Source: Erwinia typographi (GTDB lineage Bacteria; Pseudomonadota; Gammaproteobacteria; Enterobacterales; Enterobacteriaceae). Taken from it: a DNA stretch of 64,000 nucleotides. The position numbers were made by a program, and so were the translations under genes. The DNA lies in contig NZ_JRUQ01000019.1 of NCBI RefSeq assembly GCF_000773975.1, forward strand, positions 124,001 to 188,000. The letters are read 5' to 3'. Below the pieces are notes generated by a model. It worked only from the letters and a program-made list of their open reading frames with translations. It was not told the origin of the DNA and searched no databases. Of the stretch, positions 40,103 through 50,257 are shown piece by piece. Numbering within the stretch: position 1 is the first letter of the stretch; each line of letters starts with the position of its first letter.

Positions 40103-40555
40103 TCAGTCACTTTTAGATTTAGTGATTTTCCCCTCTTTGGTGAGGAGGTAAGAAGAATATTTGAAGCTGAATTTAGTATCACCATTTCGGGTTACGTGAA
40201 CGGCCATCAGAATGTCTTTATCAATACAATTTTTAGGTGGCGTAACGTCCTCGAAACATAATCTGTCTTCCTGGCTCGGTTCCTGATACCCCTTGCCAAA
40301 TGCAAAAATCGTTATAAATTTCGGCCCACCATCTTCGTCAGGGACAATATGATATTTAGACAATATTTCAGACTTGTTCTCTATCCACCATGCGATGCTA
40401 TCCGATTTTGATAGCGGCAGACGATCAACAAGAATTTGCGCCGTATATTCTCCATGATGCGCAGCTATCACTCTGACATCCCTACGATTCAGGTATAAAT
40501 ATGAACCAGTCACGATGATGACTAACGCAGCGAAAACGATCGGTAATTTCTTCAT
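40103..40555 (-). CDS. DUF943-family protein
   Basis: A 150-residue protein with one N-terminal membrane helix (about residues 5-22) and a periplasmic domain of the DUF943 type (IAWWIENKSEILSKYHIVP, DRLCFEDVTPPKNCI). DUF943 proteins are found only in enterobacteria, often as multiple scattered copies in accessory regions; their function is unknown. The two Cys residues (in LCFED and NCIDKD) are family features. Base composition is AT-richer than glyQS next to it, consistent with recent acquisition. Confidence 0.8.
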   Translation of the reverse strand: MKKLPIVFAALVIIVTGSYLYLNRRDVRVIAAHHGEYTAQILVDRLPLSKSDSIAWWIENKSEILSKYHIVPDEDGGPKFITIFAFGKGYQEPSQEDRLCFEDVTPPKNCIDKDILMAVHVTRNGDTKFSFKYSSYLLTKEGKITKSKSD

Positions 40556-40898
40556 ATCTCATCAACGCTGACCGGGCCATTGTCATCAGCGTTACTCCTT
40601 GTAACGGGAAATCCATGTAATCAGACTGGCGTTTTTTTGTACCAGGAGAGGCTAGCTCAAATTTAAACCAAATTAAATGCGCAGGATTAACCAGCCGGTC
40701 GCCCACAGATCAGAAGATTATTCTGACGACGGGGTTTTCAACGCCATTCGCCGCTGGAAAAGAGGTTTTCCATCGCCGCCGACGCCGCTGCACGTTGCCG
40801 TCTGTCCTTTGTCAGCGACTGCGGGCTGACTAACGGGCGGTCAAAGGGTATACTGACGCCCACTTTTTATAACCTCTCGTATCGCGTGCGGATCCAAC
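40556..40898. other. Intergenic region upstream of glyQ
   Basis: About 340 bp with no credible gene; it should contain the glyQ promoter. The small E. coli gene ysaB that lies between glyQ and wecH was looked for and not found; the position is taken here by the siderophore and DUF943 genes. Confidence 0.55.
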
Positions 40899-41810
40899 AT
40901 GCAAAAGTTTGATACTAAAACCTTTCAGGGACTGATCCTGACCTTACAGGATTACTGGGCTCGTCAGGGCTGTACCATCGTTCAACCACTGGACATGGAA
41001 GTCGGCGCTGGCACCTCTCATCCTATGACCTGCCTGCGCGCGTTGGGCCCGGAGCCGATTGCGGCCGCCTACGTTCAGCCGTCACGCCGTCCTACCGATG
41101 GCCGCTACGGCGAAAACCCAAACCGCCTGCAGCACTACTATCAGTTTCAGGTGATCATTAAGCCATCGCCGGACAACATTCAGGAGCTGTACCTTGGCTC
41201 GCTGAAAGAGCTGGGTATGGACCCCACCATCCACGATATCCGCTTCGTGGAAGATAACTGGGAAAACCCTACGCTGGGCGCCTGGGGCCTCGGCTGGGAA
41301 GTCTGGCTGAACGGTATGGAAGTGACGCAGTTCACCTACTTCCAGCAGGTTGGCGGCCTGGAGTGCAAGCCGGTAACCGGTGAAATCACCTACGGCCTGG
41401 AACGCCTGGCGATGTATATTCAGGGCGTGGACAGCGTATACGATCTGGTCTGGAGCGACGGCCCGCTGGGGAAAACCACCTATGGCGACGTGTTCCACCA
41501 GAACGAAGTAGAGCAGTCCACCTATAACTTTGAGTACGCGGACGTCGACTTCCTGTTTACCTGCTTCGAGCAGTATGAGAAAGAGGCGCAAAGCCTGCTG
41601 GCGCTGGAGAAACCGCTGCCGCTGCCAGCCTACGAACGCATTCTGAAGGCGGGTCATACCTTTAACCTGCTGGATGCGCGTAAGGCGATCTCCGTGACCG
41701 AGCGTCAGCGCTATATTCTGCGCATTCGCACCCTGACTAAAACCGTGGCGGAAGCCTACTACGCCTCTCGCGAAGCGCTCGGCTTCCCGATGTGCAATAA
41801 CAAGAAATAA
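40899..41810 (+). CDS. glyQ: Glycyl-tRNA synthetase alpha subunit
   Basis: A 303-residue protein, the same length as E. coli GlyQ. It forms the catalytic class II core of the alpha2-beta2 glycyl-tRNA synthetase and activates glycine. It begins [20 protein letters not shown]; the class II motif 2 region [16 protein letters not shown] and motif 3 block [14 protein letters not shown] are intact. glyS follows 9 bp downstream. Confidence 0.98.
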   Translation: MQKFDTKTFQGLILTLQDYWARQGCTIVQPLDMEVGAGTSHPMTCLRALGPEPIAAAYVQPSRRPTDGRYGENPNRLQHYYQFQVIIKPSPDNIQELYLGSLKELGMDPTIHDIRFVEDNWENPTLGAWGLGWEVWLNGMEVTQFTYFQQVGGLECKPVTGEITYGLERLAMYIQGVDSVYDLVWSDGPLGKTTYGDVFHQNEVEQSTYNFEYADVDFLFTCFEQYEKEAQSLLALEKPLPLPAYERILKAGHTFNLLDARKAISVTERQRYILRIRTLTKTVAEAYYASREALGFPMCNNKK

Positions 41811-41819
41811 GAGACCGCC

Positions 41820-43889
41820 ATGACTGAGAAAACTTTTCTGGTGGAGATCGGCACTGAAGAGCTGCCACCAAAGGCACTGCGCAATCTTGCCGAATCGTTT
41901 GCCGCAAACTTTACCGCCGAGCTGGATGCCGCAGGCCTGACCCACGGCGACGTTAGCTGGTATGCCGCGCCGCGCCGCCTGGCGCTGAAAGTGGCTAACC
42001 TGAGCGCCGCGCAGCCGGACCGTGAAGTAGAAAAACGTGGCCCGGCGATTGCCGCCGCGTTTGATGCCAGCGGCGTGGCGACCAAAGCCGCCGAAGGCTG
42101 GGCTCGCGGCTGCGGCATCACCGTAGACCAGGCCGAACGCCTGAGCACCGATAAAGGCGAATGGCTGCTGTACCGCGCCCATGTAAAAGGCGAGAGCGCG
42201 CAGTCGCTGCTGCCAGCCATGGTAAGCACCTCGCTGGCGAAGCTGCCAATCCCGAAACTGATGCGCTGGGGTGACTCCGAGGTGCAGTTCGTGCGTCCGG
42301 TGCACACCGTAACGCTGCTGCTGGGTGAAGAGAGCCTGCCAGCGACCATTCTGGGCGTGGCTTCCGCCCGCATCCTGCGCGGTCACCGCTTTATGGGCGA
42401 AGCCGAGTTCACTATCGACCACGCCGACCAGTATCCGCATATCCTGCTGGAGCGCGGCAAGGTGCAGGCCGACTATGAAGCGCGTAAGGCGCAGATCAAA
42501 GCCGATGCCGAAGCCGCCGCGCGCGAAATCGGCGGCGTTGCCGATCTGAGCGACAGCCTGCTGGAGGAGGTGACTTCCCTGGTGGAGTGGCCGGTAGTGC
42601 TGACGGCAAAATTTGAAGAGAAGTTCCTTGCAGTGCCGGCTGAAGCGCTGGTTTACACCATGAAAGGTGACCAGAAGTACTTCCCGGTCTACGACCAGGC
42701 AGGCAAGCTGCTGCCCAACTTCATTTTTGTCAGCAATATCGTGTCGAAAGATCCGCAGCAGATTATTTCCGGCAATGAGAAGGTCGTTCGCCCGCGCCTG
42801 GCCGATGCCGAGTTCTTCTTCAACTCGGACCGCAAAAAGCGCCTGGAAGACAACCTGCCTCGTCTGGAAACCGTGCTGTTCCAGAAAGAGCTGGGCACGC
42901 TGCGTGACAAAACCGACCGCATTCAGGCGCTGGCTGGCTGGATTGCCGCGCAGATCGGCGCCGACGTTAATCACGCCACCCGCGCGGGCCTGCTGTCTAA
43001 ATGCGACCTGATGACCAACATGGTGTTCGAATTTACCGACACCCAGGGCGTGATGGGAATGCACTATGCCCGTCACGACGGCGAAGCGGAAGACGTTGCC
43101 GTGGCGCTTAACGAGCAGTATCAGCCGCGCTTTGCCGGTGACGATCTGCCATCTAACCCGGTTGCCTGCGCGCTGGCCATCGCCGACAAGATGGACACGC
43201 TGGCCGGCATTTTCGGTATTGGCCAGCATCCAAAAGGCGATAAAGACCCGTTCGCACTGCGTCGTGCGGCGCTCGGCGTGCTGCGCATTATCGTCGAAAA
43301 AAATCTGCCGCTCGATCTGCAAACGCTGACCGGGGAAGCGGTTCGTCTCTATGGCAGCAAGCTGAGCAACGGCAAGGTGGTTGATGAGGTGATCGACTTC
43401 ATGCTGGGCCGCTTCCGCAGCTGGTATCAGGAAGAAGGCCACAGCGTGGATACTATCCAGGCCGTGCTGGCCCGTCGCCCAACGCGTCCGGCCGACTTCA
43501 ACGCCCGCATGAAGGCCGTCTCGCACTTCCGCTCGCTGGAAGAGGCCGCGGCGCTGGCCGCCGCCAACAAACGTGTCTCTAACATTCTGGCTAAGGCGAC
43601 CGAGCCGCTGAACGACAGCGTATCGGCTTCCTTGCTGAAGGAGAACGAAGAGATCCAGCTGGCGACCTACGTCTCGGCGCTGACCAGCAAGCTGGCGCCT
43701 TACTTTGCTGAAGGCCGCTATCAGGACGCCCTGATCGAGCTGGCCCAGCTGCGTACCGCCGTGGATAACTTCTTTGAGAAAGTGATGGTTAACGCCGAAG
43801 AGCGCGAAGTGCGGATCAACCGCCTGACGCTGCTGGCTAAGCTGCGCGACCTGTTCCTTCAGGTAGCGGATATTTCGCTGCTACAGTAG
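41820..43889 (+). CDS. glyS: Glycyl-tRNA synthetase beta subunit
   Basis: A 689-residue protein, the same length as E. coli GlyS. The beta subunit recognises tRNA-Gly and completes the tetrameric enzyme. It begins [20 protein letters not shown] and keeps the HD-like central block and the C-terminal anticodon-binding region. It is co-transcribed with glyQ and followed by a strong terminator. A long open frame on the opposite strand here is only a shadow of its codon bias. Confidence 0.98.
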   Translation: MTEKTFLVEIGTEELPPKALRNLAESFAANFTAELDAAGLTHGDVSWYAAPRRLALKVANLSAAQPDREVEKRGPAIAAAFDASGVATKAAEGWARGCGITVDQAERLSTDKGEWLLYRAHVKGESAQSLLPAMVSTSLAKLPIPKLMRWGDSEVQFVRPVHTVTLLLGEESLPATILGVASARILRGHRFMGEAEFTIDHADQYPHILLERGKVQADYEARKAQIKADAEAAAREIGGVADLSDSLLEEVTSLVEWPVVLTAKFEEKFLAVPAEALVYTMKGDQKYFPVYDQAGKLLPNFIFVSNIVSKDPQQIISGNEKVVRPRLADAEFFFNSDRKKRLEDNLPRLETVLFQKELGTLRDKTDRIQALAGWIAAQIGADVNHATRAGLLSKCDLMTNMVFEFTDTQGVMGMHYARHDGEAEDVAVALNEQYQPRFAGDDLPSNPVACALAIADKMDTLAGIFGIGQHPKGDKDPFALRRAALGVLRIIVEKNLPLDLQTLTGEAVRLYGSKLSNGKVVDEVIDFMLGRFRSWYQEEGHSVDTIQAVLARRPTRPADFNARMKAVSHFRSLEEAAALAAANKRVSNILAKATEPLNDSVSASLLKENEEIQLATYVSALTSKLAPYFAEGRYQDALIELAQLRTAVDNFFEKVMVNAEEREVRINRLTLLAKLRDLFLQVADISLLQ

Positions 43890-43915
43890 GCGCTAAGTAG
43901 CGCGCTATAAACACA

Positions 43916-43945
43916 AAACCCGCCAAACGGCGGGTTTCTTTTTTT
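43916..43945 (+). terminator. Rho-independent terminator of glyQS
   Basis: Perfect 9-bp stem AAACCCGCC / GGCGGGTTT (43916-43924 and 43929-43937), loop AAAC, then C and seven T residues. It overlaps the end of the convergent yiaG by 2 bp. Confidence 0.95.
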
Positions 43946-44237
43946 ATCCCAGCAGCTGCCTGCTGAGACAGGGATTGAATTGTATCAACTGCATCAACTT
44001 CTGTGCACTGCGCGAAGGCTTGGTGCGCTTTGCTTCCCAACTCTTCACTGACGACACGCTAACGCCCAATGCCAGGGCAAACTCATCAATCTCCATGCCG
44101 GTAATTTCCCTGATGCGTTTTGGTTCGGGTATCGACACTTCACCCTTTAATGCGGGAGCGGCCTGGATAACTTCGCGTGTTAATACAATATGTTCAAGAC
44201 TGGACAACAATTCCCCCATGGGGTCTTTCATTTCCAT
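43944..44237 (-). CDS. yiaG: YiaG, HTH-type (Cro/CI-like) regulator
   Basis: A 97-residue protein resembling E. coli YiaG, beginning MEMKDPMGELLSSLEHIVLT. A single XRE/HigA-type helix-turn-helix lies at about residues 45-70 (EIDEFALALGVSVSSVKSWEAKRTKPS). Its regulon is not established. In E. coli yiaG is next to yiaF; here the guanidine operon separates them. Confidence 0.9.
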   Translation of the reverse strand: MEMKDPMGELLSSLEHIVLTREVIQAAPALKGEVSIPEPKRIREITGMEIDEFALALGVSVSSVKSWEAKRTKPSRSAQKLMQLIQFNPCLSRQLLG

Positions 44238-44283
44238 AGAGCTCTCCTCATAAAACTCACTAATGTGAACGGCCAGAGGGTAA

Positions 44284-44302
44284 GAACCTGAGACTCAGGT
44301 TC
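44284..44302. promoter_or_regulatory. Inverted repeat upstream of yiaG
   Basis: Perfect 8-bp dyad GAACCTGA / TCAGGTTC (44284-44291 and 44295-44302) with a 3-base spacer, 47 bp before the yiaG start and about 140 bp past the carboxylase stop. It could be a YiaG operator or part of a terminator; no T-tract is present. Confidence 0.35.
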
Positions 44303-44442
44303 AGAATGCTGGCGACAACAGCCGCTGGGTGGCTCAGAGAGGGGGCTCAGAGAGACAGCGCAGGGAAACGCCAGGATTCTAAGTATTAGATCAAATCTTG
44401 CGATTTGCGTCATATTTTTTGACTATTTTTCAACCTTGCAGT

Positions 44443-47400
44443 TCAGTCGGGATCGGCCTCCATCAGCAATAATAGCTGCCCGGCATGAACCTGCTGACCG
44501 GCCGATCGTTGCAGGGCGCGGATGATACCGTTTACATTCGCCACGATCGGGATCTCCATTTTCATCGATTCGAGAATACCCAGCGTTTCGCCAGCGCACA
44601 CGCGGTCTCCCGGCTTCACCAGCCATTGCCAGATGCTGCCCGCCAGTTGGCTTTCCACTGCGGAATACCCGGCCGGGATCGACTCATCCTGCCCGCTCTC
44701 TTCCTGCAAGCTGCTGTCGAAAGTGAACTGTCCGTCCGCTCGCCAGCGGGCAAGCTCTTGATCAAAAGCCAGCTGACGCTGCTGCTGAAACGCCGCAATT
44801 TGCTGACTATTGTCAGACAGATTTTGCTGGTAAGCGGCCAGGCTGAATTCCCCTTCCTCGCTGCGCAACGGATAGCGCCCCCAGGGGAAGCGTTCACGGA
44901 TGTCCAGCAGCGCTTCTCCGCTGACCGGATAGAAGCGGATCTGGTCGAAAAAGCGCAGCAGCCAGGGCTGGCTGAACGCCTCGGTCTGCCGGTCGCGGTT
45001 CCACATCTGCATTGTGCGGCCGACAAACTGATAGCCTCCAGGCCCCTCCATACCGTACACGCACAGATAAGCGCCGCCGATCCCTACCGAGTTCTCCGCC
45101 GTCCAGGTACGCGCGGGGTTGTACTTGGTGGTCACCAGACGATGACGCGGGTCGAGCGGCGTGGCGACCGGCGCGCCCAGATAAACATCTCCCAGCCCCA
45201 TCACCAGGTAGCTGGCGTTAAACACAATCTCCTTCACCTCTTCAACAGAGGCAAGGCCGTTGATGCGCCGGATAAACTCAATGTTGCCGGGGCACCAGGG
45301 CGCATTGGGACGCACCGACTGGGTATAGCGGGTAACGGCTTCGCGACAGGCGTCATCGTCCCAGCTCAGCGGAAGCCAGACGGTACGCGAAGGCACGGTG
45401 GCATTTTCCAGCGTTCCCAGCTCGCGATCGGCCTGCTTCAGCGTCGCCAGCAGCCGCTCACGCGGCAGGATCAGGCTGTCGAAATGCACCTGTAGCGAGC
45501 GGATGCCGGGCGTCAGCTCCAGCCTGCCGCGCTGCGGATGCGCCTCCAGCCACTGCATCAGCGCATGGACGCGAAAGCGCAGAGCAATATCCAGCTGCGC
45601 TTCGCCGTATTCCAGCAGCAGGAACCGATCGCCCGCCGCACGGATAGTCATGGCCGGCTGGCCTTCGCTGGCCGGATGGTCGATCAAAATGGGATCTGCA
45701 CGGCAAAGATCGCAGGGGATTTCCGCCACGGGCTGAAGATCTTCAGCGATCTGATCTTCCTGCCGGGCCAGACGATCCGCGTCGCTCAGTGAAACCGGCA
45801 TAAACTGCACGCTATCGCCCGCCTTCAGCTGACCCAGCTTCCACAAGTCGGCCGCTATCACCGTGGCAGGGCAAACAAAGCCGCCGAGCGAAGGGCCATC
45901 CGGGCCGAGGATCACCGGCATGTCGCCGGTAAAATCCACGGTGCCAAAGGCATAGGCGTTATCGTGGATATTAGAGGGATGCATCCCCGCTTCACCGCCG
46001 TCGCTGCGCGCCCACTCGGGCTTGGGACCAATCAGCCGGATACCGGTGCGGCTGGAGTTGTAGTGCACCTGCCAGCGTGCCTCAAAGAAAGTCCTGATAT
46101 CCTGCTGAGTAAAAAACGTTGGCGCGCCGTGTGGTCCGTAGATCACCCGAAGCTGCCACTCGCTGCGCCAGTCAGGTAGCAAGGCGACAGGCAAAGCCGC
46201 TTCAGGACGAGATACAGGCTGCGCCAGATGCAGCACGTCGCCGGTCCGCAACTGCCTGCCCGCGTGACCGCCAAATTTGCCTAACGTAAAGGTGCTGCGG
46301 CTGCCTAAATACAGCGGGCAGTCGATGCCGCCCGCCAGTAACAGATAGCTACGGCAGCCCGCACCGGTAATGTCGGCCAGCGTCAGCGTTTGCCCCGCGC
46401 GGGCGTTCACCACCCGCCCCATGCTGACGGTTTCCTCGTCCAGCCGGGCAGCTATGGCCGCGCCAGTCAGCACAAAGGCACAGTCCTGATTAAAACGCAG
46501 CGTTGGCCCGCGCAGGGTAATTTCCAACCCGGCGGCATCCTCCGGGTTAGTCAGCAGGCGGTTGCCGTGTCGGAACGAGCGGCCGTCGAACGGGCCGGAA
46601 GGCGGCACGCCAACGTGCCAGTATCCGGCTCGTGCCGGTGCATCCTGAACAGTGGTCAGCGTGCCGCCGCTCAGCACGTCCAGCGTGGCGGGCGACCAGC
46701 TTACCGCTCCCAGCGTGGCGGTGATCACCCGTCCCTGCTGCACTTCTGCTAGGGTCAGCAAATGGCGCAGCCAGCGCAGGTTGGTTTCAATGCCGTACAG
46801 CCCGGTGGCGGCCAGCGCTTCCGCCAGCGACGCCAGCGCCTGCTGACGATGGTCAGCCTTGACTATCACTTTCGCCAGCATCGGATCGTAAAAAGGCGAG
46901 ACCTCAATGCCGCTTTCCAGCCAGCTGTCGATGCGCAGTTCACCCTGGCTGACGCCGTCAGGAAACTGCACCTGGCTTAGCAAGCCTGCGCTCGGCTGAA
47001 ACTGTTTGGCGGGGTCTTCAGCGTACAGGCGCACCTGGATGGCATGACCGGAAGGCGTGGTTTGCAGCGAGGCGATCGGCGGCAGCTCGCCCGCGCCCAG
47101 CAGCAGCATCCAGCGGACAATATCGACGCCGTAGATCATCTCGGTGACGCCGTGCTCAACCTGGAGCCGGGTGTTCACCTCCAGGAAGTAGAACTGCTGC
47201 GTTTCATCGTCCAGAACGTATTCCACTGTGCCCGCGCTGCGGTACTTCACCGCCTGGCAAAGCCGGATGGCCGTCGCCTGAAGCGCCTCGCGCACGCTTT
47301 CGCTAAGGCCTGGCGCGGGCGTCTCTTCAATCACCTTCTGATTACGTCGCTGCGCCGAGCAGTCGCGTTCGCCCAGCGCGATAACGCCGCCTTCGCCGTC

Positions 47401-48042
47401 GCCAAACACCTGGACCTCAATATGGCGAGCGCGGGCGATGAATTTCTCCAGAAAGACGCCATCATCGGCGAAGTTGTGGCCTGCAAGGCGCTTTACCCGC
47501 GTGAAGGCCTCGTCGAGCTGCGAGCGATCGTTACAGCGCTGCATGCCGATTCCGCCGCCGCCGGCGGTACTTTTCAGCATCAGCGGATAGCCGATCTGCT
47601 CTGCTGCCGCTTGCGCCTCGTGCAGTGAGGTTAACAAACCGCTGCCGGCAAGCAGCGGCACGGCATTCTGCCCGGCCAGCTCGCGGGCGCGGTGTTTCAG
47701 GCCGAACGCCGCCATCTGCTCCACGGTAGGCCCAAGAAATATCACCCCGGCCTGGTCACAGCGGGTGACGAAAGCGGCGTTTTCACTGAGGAAACCGTAG
47801 CCGGGGTGGATGGCCTGGGTGCGCGATTGTGCGGCGATTTGCAGCAATTTATCCTGATTCAGGTAGGTATCGCGCACGTTGCCGTCGCCCAGCGACCAGG
47901 CTTCATCGGCCAGCCGGACGTGCTGTGAATGGCGGTCGGCCTCGGCATAGACCGTAATCGCTTTGATGCCCATCGCCTTCAGGGTACGGATAATGCGCAC
48001 GGCGATCGCGCCACGGTTGGCTATTAATACACGCTCCAGCAT
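44443..48042 (-). CDS. Guanidine carboxylase (usually annotated urea carboxylase)
   Basis: A 1199-residue biotin-dependent carboxylase. Order of domains: biotin carboxylase (about 1-450, beginning MLERVLIANRGAIAVRI), carboxyltransferase AHS2 (about 455-780, GGTLTTVQDAPARAGYWH) and AHS1 (about 797-1010), then a biotinyl domain with the biotin-accepting Lys1161 in ESMKMEIPI. Single-chain enzymes like this carboxylate urea or guanidine. The guanidine-I riboswitch and the two DUF1989 genes argue for guanidine. There is no fused allophanate hydrolase domain, as in bacterial versions. It is the last gene of a six-gene operon. Residues that decide urea versus guanidine were not mapped. Confidence 0.85.
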   Translation of the reverse strand: MLERVLIANRGAIAVRIIRTLKAMGIKAITVYAEADRHSQHVRLADEAWSLGDGNVRDTYLNQDKLLQIAAQSRTQAIHPGYGFLSENAAFVTRCDQAGVIFLGPTVEQMAAFGLKHRARELAGQNAVPLLAGSGLLTSLHEAQAAAEQIGYPLMLKSTAGGGGIGMQRCNDRSQLDEAFTRVKRLAGHNFADDGVFLEKFIARARHIEVQVFGDGEGGVIALGERDCSAQRRNQKVIEETPAPGLSESVREALQATAIRLCQAVKYRSAGTVEYVLDDETQQFYFLEVNTRLQVEHGVTEMIYGVDIVRWMLLLGAGELPPIASLQTTPSGHAIQVRLYAEDPAKQFQPSAGLLSQVQFPDGVSQGELRIDSWLESGIEVSPFYDPMLAKVIVKADHRQQALASLAEALAATGLYGIETNLRWLRHLLTLAEVQQGRVITATLGAVSWSPATLDVLSGGTLTTVQDAPARAGYWHVGVPPSGPFDGRSFRHGNRLLTNPEDAAGLEITLRGPTLRFNQDCAFVLTGAAIAARLDEETVSMGRVVNARAGQTLTLADITGAGCRSYLLLAGGIDCPLYLGSRSTFTLGKFGGHAGRQLRTGDVLHLAQPVSRPEAALPVALLPDWRSEWQLRVIYGPHGAPTFFTQQDIRTFFEARWQVHYNSSRTGIRLIGPKPEWARSDGGEAGMHPSNIHDNAYAFGTVDFTGDMPVILGPDGPSLGGFVCPATVIAADLWKLGQLKAGDSVQFMPVSLSDADRLARQEDQIAEDLQPVAEIPCDLCRADPILIDHPASEGQPAMTIRAAGDRFLLLEYGEAQLDIALRFRVHALMQWLEAHPQRGRLELTPGIRSLQVHFDSLILPRERLLATLKQADRELGTLENATVPSRTVWLPLSWDDDACREAVTRYTQSVRPNAPWCPGNIEFIRRINGLASVEEVKEIVFNASYLVMGLGDVYLGAPVATPLDPRHRLVTTKYNPARTWTAENSVGIGGAYLCVYGMEGPGGYQFVGRTMQMWNRDRQTEAFSQPWLLRFFDQIRFYPVSGEALLDIRERFPWGRYPLRSEEGEFSLAAYQQNLSDNSQQIAAFQQQRQLAFDQELARWRADGQFTFDSSLQEESGQDESIPAGYSAVESQLAGSIWQWLVKPGDRVCAGETLGILESMKMEIPIVANVNGIIRALQRSAGQQVHAGQLLLLMEADPD

Positions 48043-48120
48043 GATTTCACTCTCTTTCCAGCAGGTCGTCCTGCATCTTCAGGGCGCGCAGTCTGCGGGT
48101 CGTCCCGCCGCGCCAGAGGG

Positions 48121-48756
48121 CTACCAGATAGCGACTTCTACCGGCGTCGGGTTATAGCCATTGCAGGGGTTGTTTAGCTGCGGACAGTTGGAGATCAGTA
48201 CCAGAACGTTCATGTTCGCCACCATTTCCACGTATTTCCCCGGCGCGGAGATGCCGTCCGCAAACGTCAGGCCGCCTTCGCTGGTGACCGGGACGTTCAT
48301 AAAGAAATTGATGTTGTGGGTAATGTCGCGGCGAGTGAGGCCGAACTCCGGGTGCTCCGCCACGGCCAGCATCCAGCTGTCGCGACAGGCGTGCATATGC
48401 CGCTTTTCGAGGTCATAGCGTACGGTATTGCTTTCAGTGGCGCAGGCTCCGCCAAGCGTATCGTGGCGGCCACAGGTGTCTGCGGTCAGGGTCAGCATCG
48501 GGTTATCATCATTGGATCGCAGCACGCTGCCAGCGGTAAGAAACACGTTTTTCTGCCCGCGCAGCGTGTCGCTGACGCTGTAGCGCTCCGCCGTATCATC
48601 CGCGTTGAAAAATAGCGTGTCCGCCGCCTGATTGCCCTCAAGATCGGTGATACGTAAGGTTTGTCCGGCTTCCAGGCGATGCAGCCAGTAAGCGCCCGCA
48701 TCAATGGTTTCACGGTGCGTAGCCAGCGCCACGTCATTGGGACTGAGTTTAATCAT
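48121..48756 (-). CDS. cgdA: Carboxyguanidine deiminase subunit (DUF1989, UAAP1 type)
   Basis: A 211-residue DUF1989-family protein, formerly 'urea carboxylase-associated protein 1'. It begins [18 protein letters not shown]; the blocks [14 protein letters not shown] and [12 protein letters not shown] are typical. Members of this family were shown to be carboxyguanidine deiminases, acting as a heteromeric CgdAB pair that turns carboxyguanidine into allophanate and ammonia. The cgdA/cgdB labels follow that work; which DUF1989 protein corresponds to which subunit here is inferred from length and order. Confidence 0.75.
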   Translation of the reverse strand: MIKLSPNDVALATHRETIDAGAYWLHRLEAGQTLRITDLEGNQAADTLFFNADDTAERYSVSDTLRGQKNVFLTAGSVLRSNDDNPMLTLTADTCGRHDTLGGACATESNTVRYDLEKRHMHACRDSWMLAVAEHPEFGLTRRDITHNINFFMNVPVTSEGGLTFADGISAPGKYVEMVANMNVLVLISNCPQLNNPCNGYNPTPVEVAIW

Positions 48757-48766
48757 CGCTGGCTCC

Positions 48767-49474
48767 TTACGGCTGCCCGGTTAAGTGGTAGAGGTCGTTA
48801 TTGCGCAGGCCGCGCTGATTTTCTGCGCGCGTCAGGCAGTGGGCAGGCAGCGGCGCAACATGGCCGTCCAGCACAATGCCCAGCCGCTGTTGCGGGTAGT
48901 CTTTGCCCTCCGCCAGCGGATGAGGGCAGGTGTGCAGAATCACCAGCGTGTCCATGGCAAAGCGCAGCGTCACCTCCGCCTCTTTCTGGCCCTGCTGCTG
49001 AAGCCGCAATTCGCCGTCATCGCTGGCGGTCACCCGGGCGAAAAAGTTCACGCAGGAGGCCATATCCCGCTTGCCCAGTCCGTACTTCGCCAGCTCGACC
49101 AGAAAACTGTCGTAACCGTTTTGATGCCAGCCGTTGCGGTCGTGCTGATAATCCCGCGCGCCATACTGAGCGCTGACCTGACGGGCGTTGCTGCTGCCGC
49201 AGACACTTTCGTGCCAGCCGAAGCTGTCCTGCTCAATACCGCAGAAAATGCGGCCCATATCGGAATACAGGCAGTGTCCGGCCGTCAGACGGAAAGTGTG
49301 CTGGCATTTCAGCGTGTCCGGCGCGTTGTAGCGCTCCAGCAGGTTTTCCGGGTTGTACATCAGCAGGCCAGCGTTGATGCCGCCGTCAATATCGCTCAGG
49401 CGCAGCGCGCTGCCCCGACGCATCCGCAGGGACCAGTGCGATCCTGCCGGTAATAGCGTTTCATAAGTCATCAT
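48767..49474 (-). CDS. cgdB: Carboxyguanidine deiminase subunit (DUF1989, UAAP2 type)
   Basis: A 235-residue DUF1989-family protein, formerly 'urea carboxylase-associated protein 2', paralogous to the next gene downstream. Visible landmarks: [36 protein letters not shown] and [12 protein letters not shown]. Together with its partner it would deiminate carboxyguanidine. Two in-frame ATGs (49474, 49471) are adjacent; the first has AGGAACC upstream. It lies 9 bp after the ABC ATPase gene and 10 bp before the other deiminase gene. Confidence 0.75.
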   Translation of the reverse strand: MMTYETLLPAGSHWSLRMRRGSALRLSDIDGGINAGLLMYNPENLLERYNAPDTLKCQHTFRLTAGHCLYSDMGRIFCGIEQDSFGWHESVCGSSNARQVSAQYGARDYQHDRNGWHQNGYDSFLVELAKYGLGKRDMASCVNFFARVTASDDGELRLQQQGQKEAEVTLRFAMDTLVILHTCPHPLAEGKDYPQQRLGIVLDGHVAPLPAHCLTRAENQRGLRNNDLYHLTGQP

Positions 49475-49483
49475 GGTTCCTCC

Positions 49484-50248
49484 TCAGGCAACCTGCGCGA
49501 CAGGCGAGGCTTTAGCCGCCGCAGGCCGCCCGCGCTCCAGTGGAATATCGTAAGTAATGCTCGCGCCCCAGGCATCCGGCTGGTGGGGATCGTGGCGCAG
49601 CTTGTCAAAAACCCACAGCCGCGATCCGAGGGTGAAGCCCTCTTTCAGGTCGTGGGTGATCATAAAAATGGTCAGGTTATGGCTCTGCCACAGATTGCCG
49701 ATCAGCTCGTGCATTTCGCCGCGAATACCCGGATCGAGCGCGCCAAAAGGCTCGTCGAGCAGCAGAATGCGCGGCCGTTTCATCAGCGCCTGAGCCAGCG
49801 CCAGGCGCTGCTGCATGCCGCCGGAAAGCTGATGGGGATATTTGCTTTGCGCCGAAACCAGCCCAACCTGAGCCAGCATCTCCAGCGCCCGCTCGCGAAT
49901 TTTCCTGCGCTTTTTACCCCACACGCGGCCCAGCCAGCGCGCTTCGCTGAACTCATCGGCCAGCATCACGTTGCCCAGCACGGTCAGATGGGGAAATACG
50001 GAGTAGCGCTGGAACACCACGCCACGATGGGCGTCCGGCTCCTGCGGAACAGGCTTGCCATCCAACAGCAGCTGCCCTTTGCTTGGGCTTTCCGTTCCCA
50101 GCAGCATATTGAGAAAGGTGGTCTTTCCGCAGCCGGAAGCGCCGACGATCGAGACAAACTCGCCCTCCTCGACGCTGACGTTGAGCCGCTCCAGCACCAC
50201 CTGCTGGTCATAATGTTTTTCCAGGTTTTTCAGCTCGATAATCGCCAC
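49484..50248 (-). CDS. ABC transporter ATPase of the guanidine operon
   Basis: A 254-residue nitrate/sulfonate/taurine-type ATPase with Walker A GASGCGKTT (about 36-44), signature LSGGMQQR and Walker B ILLLDEPFGALD. Family members found beside urea carboxylases are annotated as its associated transporter ATPase. Translation starts at GTG (50248) with GGGGGAAG upstream. It energises the permease at 50258-51070. Confidence 0.87.
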   Translation of the reverse strand: MAIIELKNLEKHYDQQVVLERLNVSVEEGEFVSIVGASGCGKTTFLNMLLGTESPSKGQLLLDGKPVPQEPDAHRGVVFQRYSVFPHLTVLGNVMLADEFSEARWLGRVWGKKRRKIRERALEMLAQVGLVSAQSKYPHQLSGGMQQRLALAQALMKRPRILLLDEPFGALDPGIRGEMHELIGNLWQSHNLTIFMITHDLKEGFTLGSRLWVFDKLRHDPHQPDAWGASITYDIPLERGRPAAAKASPVAQVA

Positions 50249-50257
50249 GCTTCCCCC

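Noticed and set aside
41082..43526. Open frame of more than 800 codons on the minus strand opposite glyQ-glyS
   Set aside because: It exists because glyQS has strong GC-rich codon bias; it has no ribosome-binding site and low-complexity translation, and glyQS are certain.
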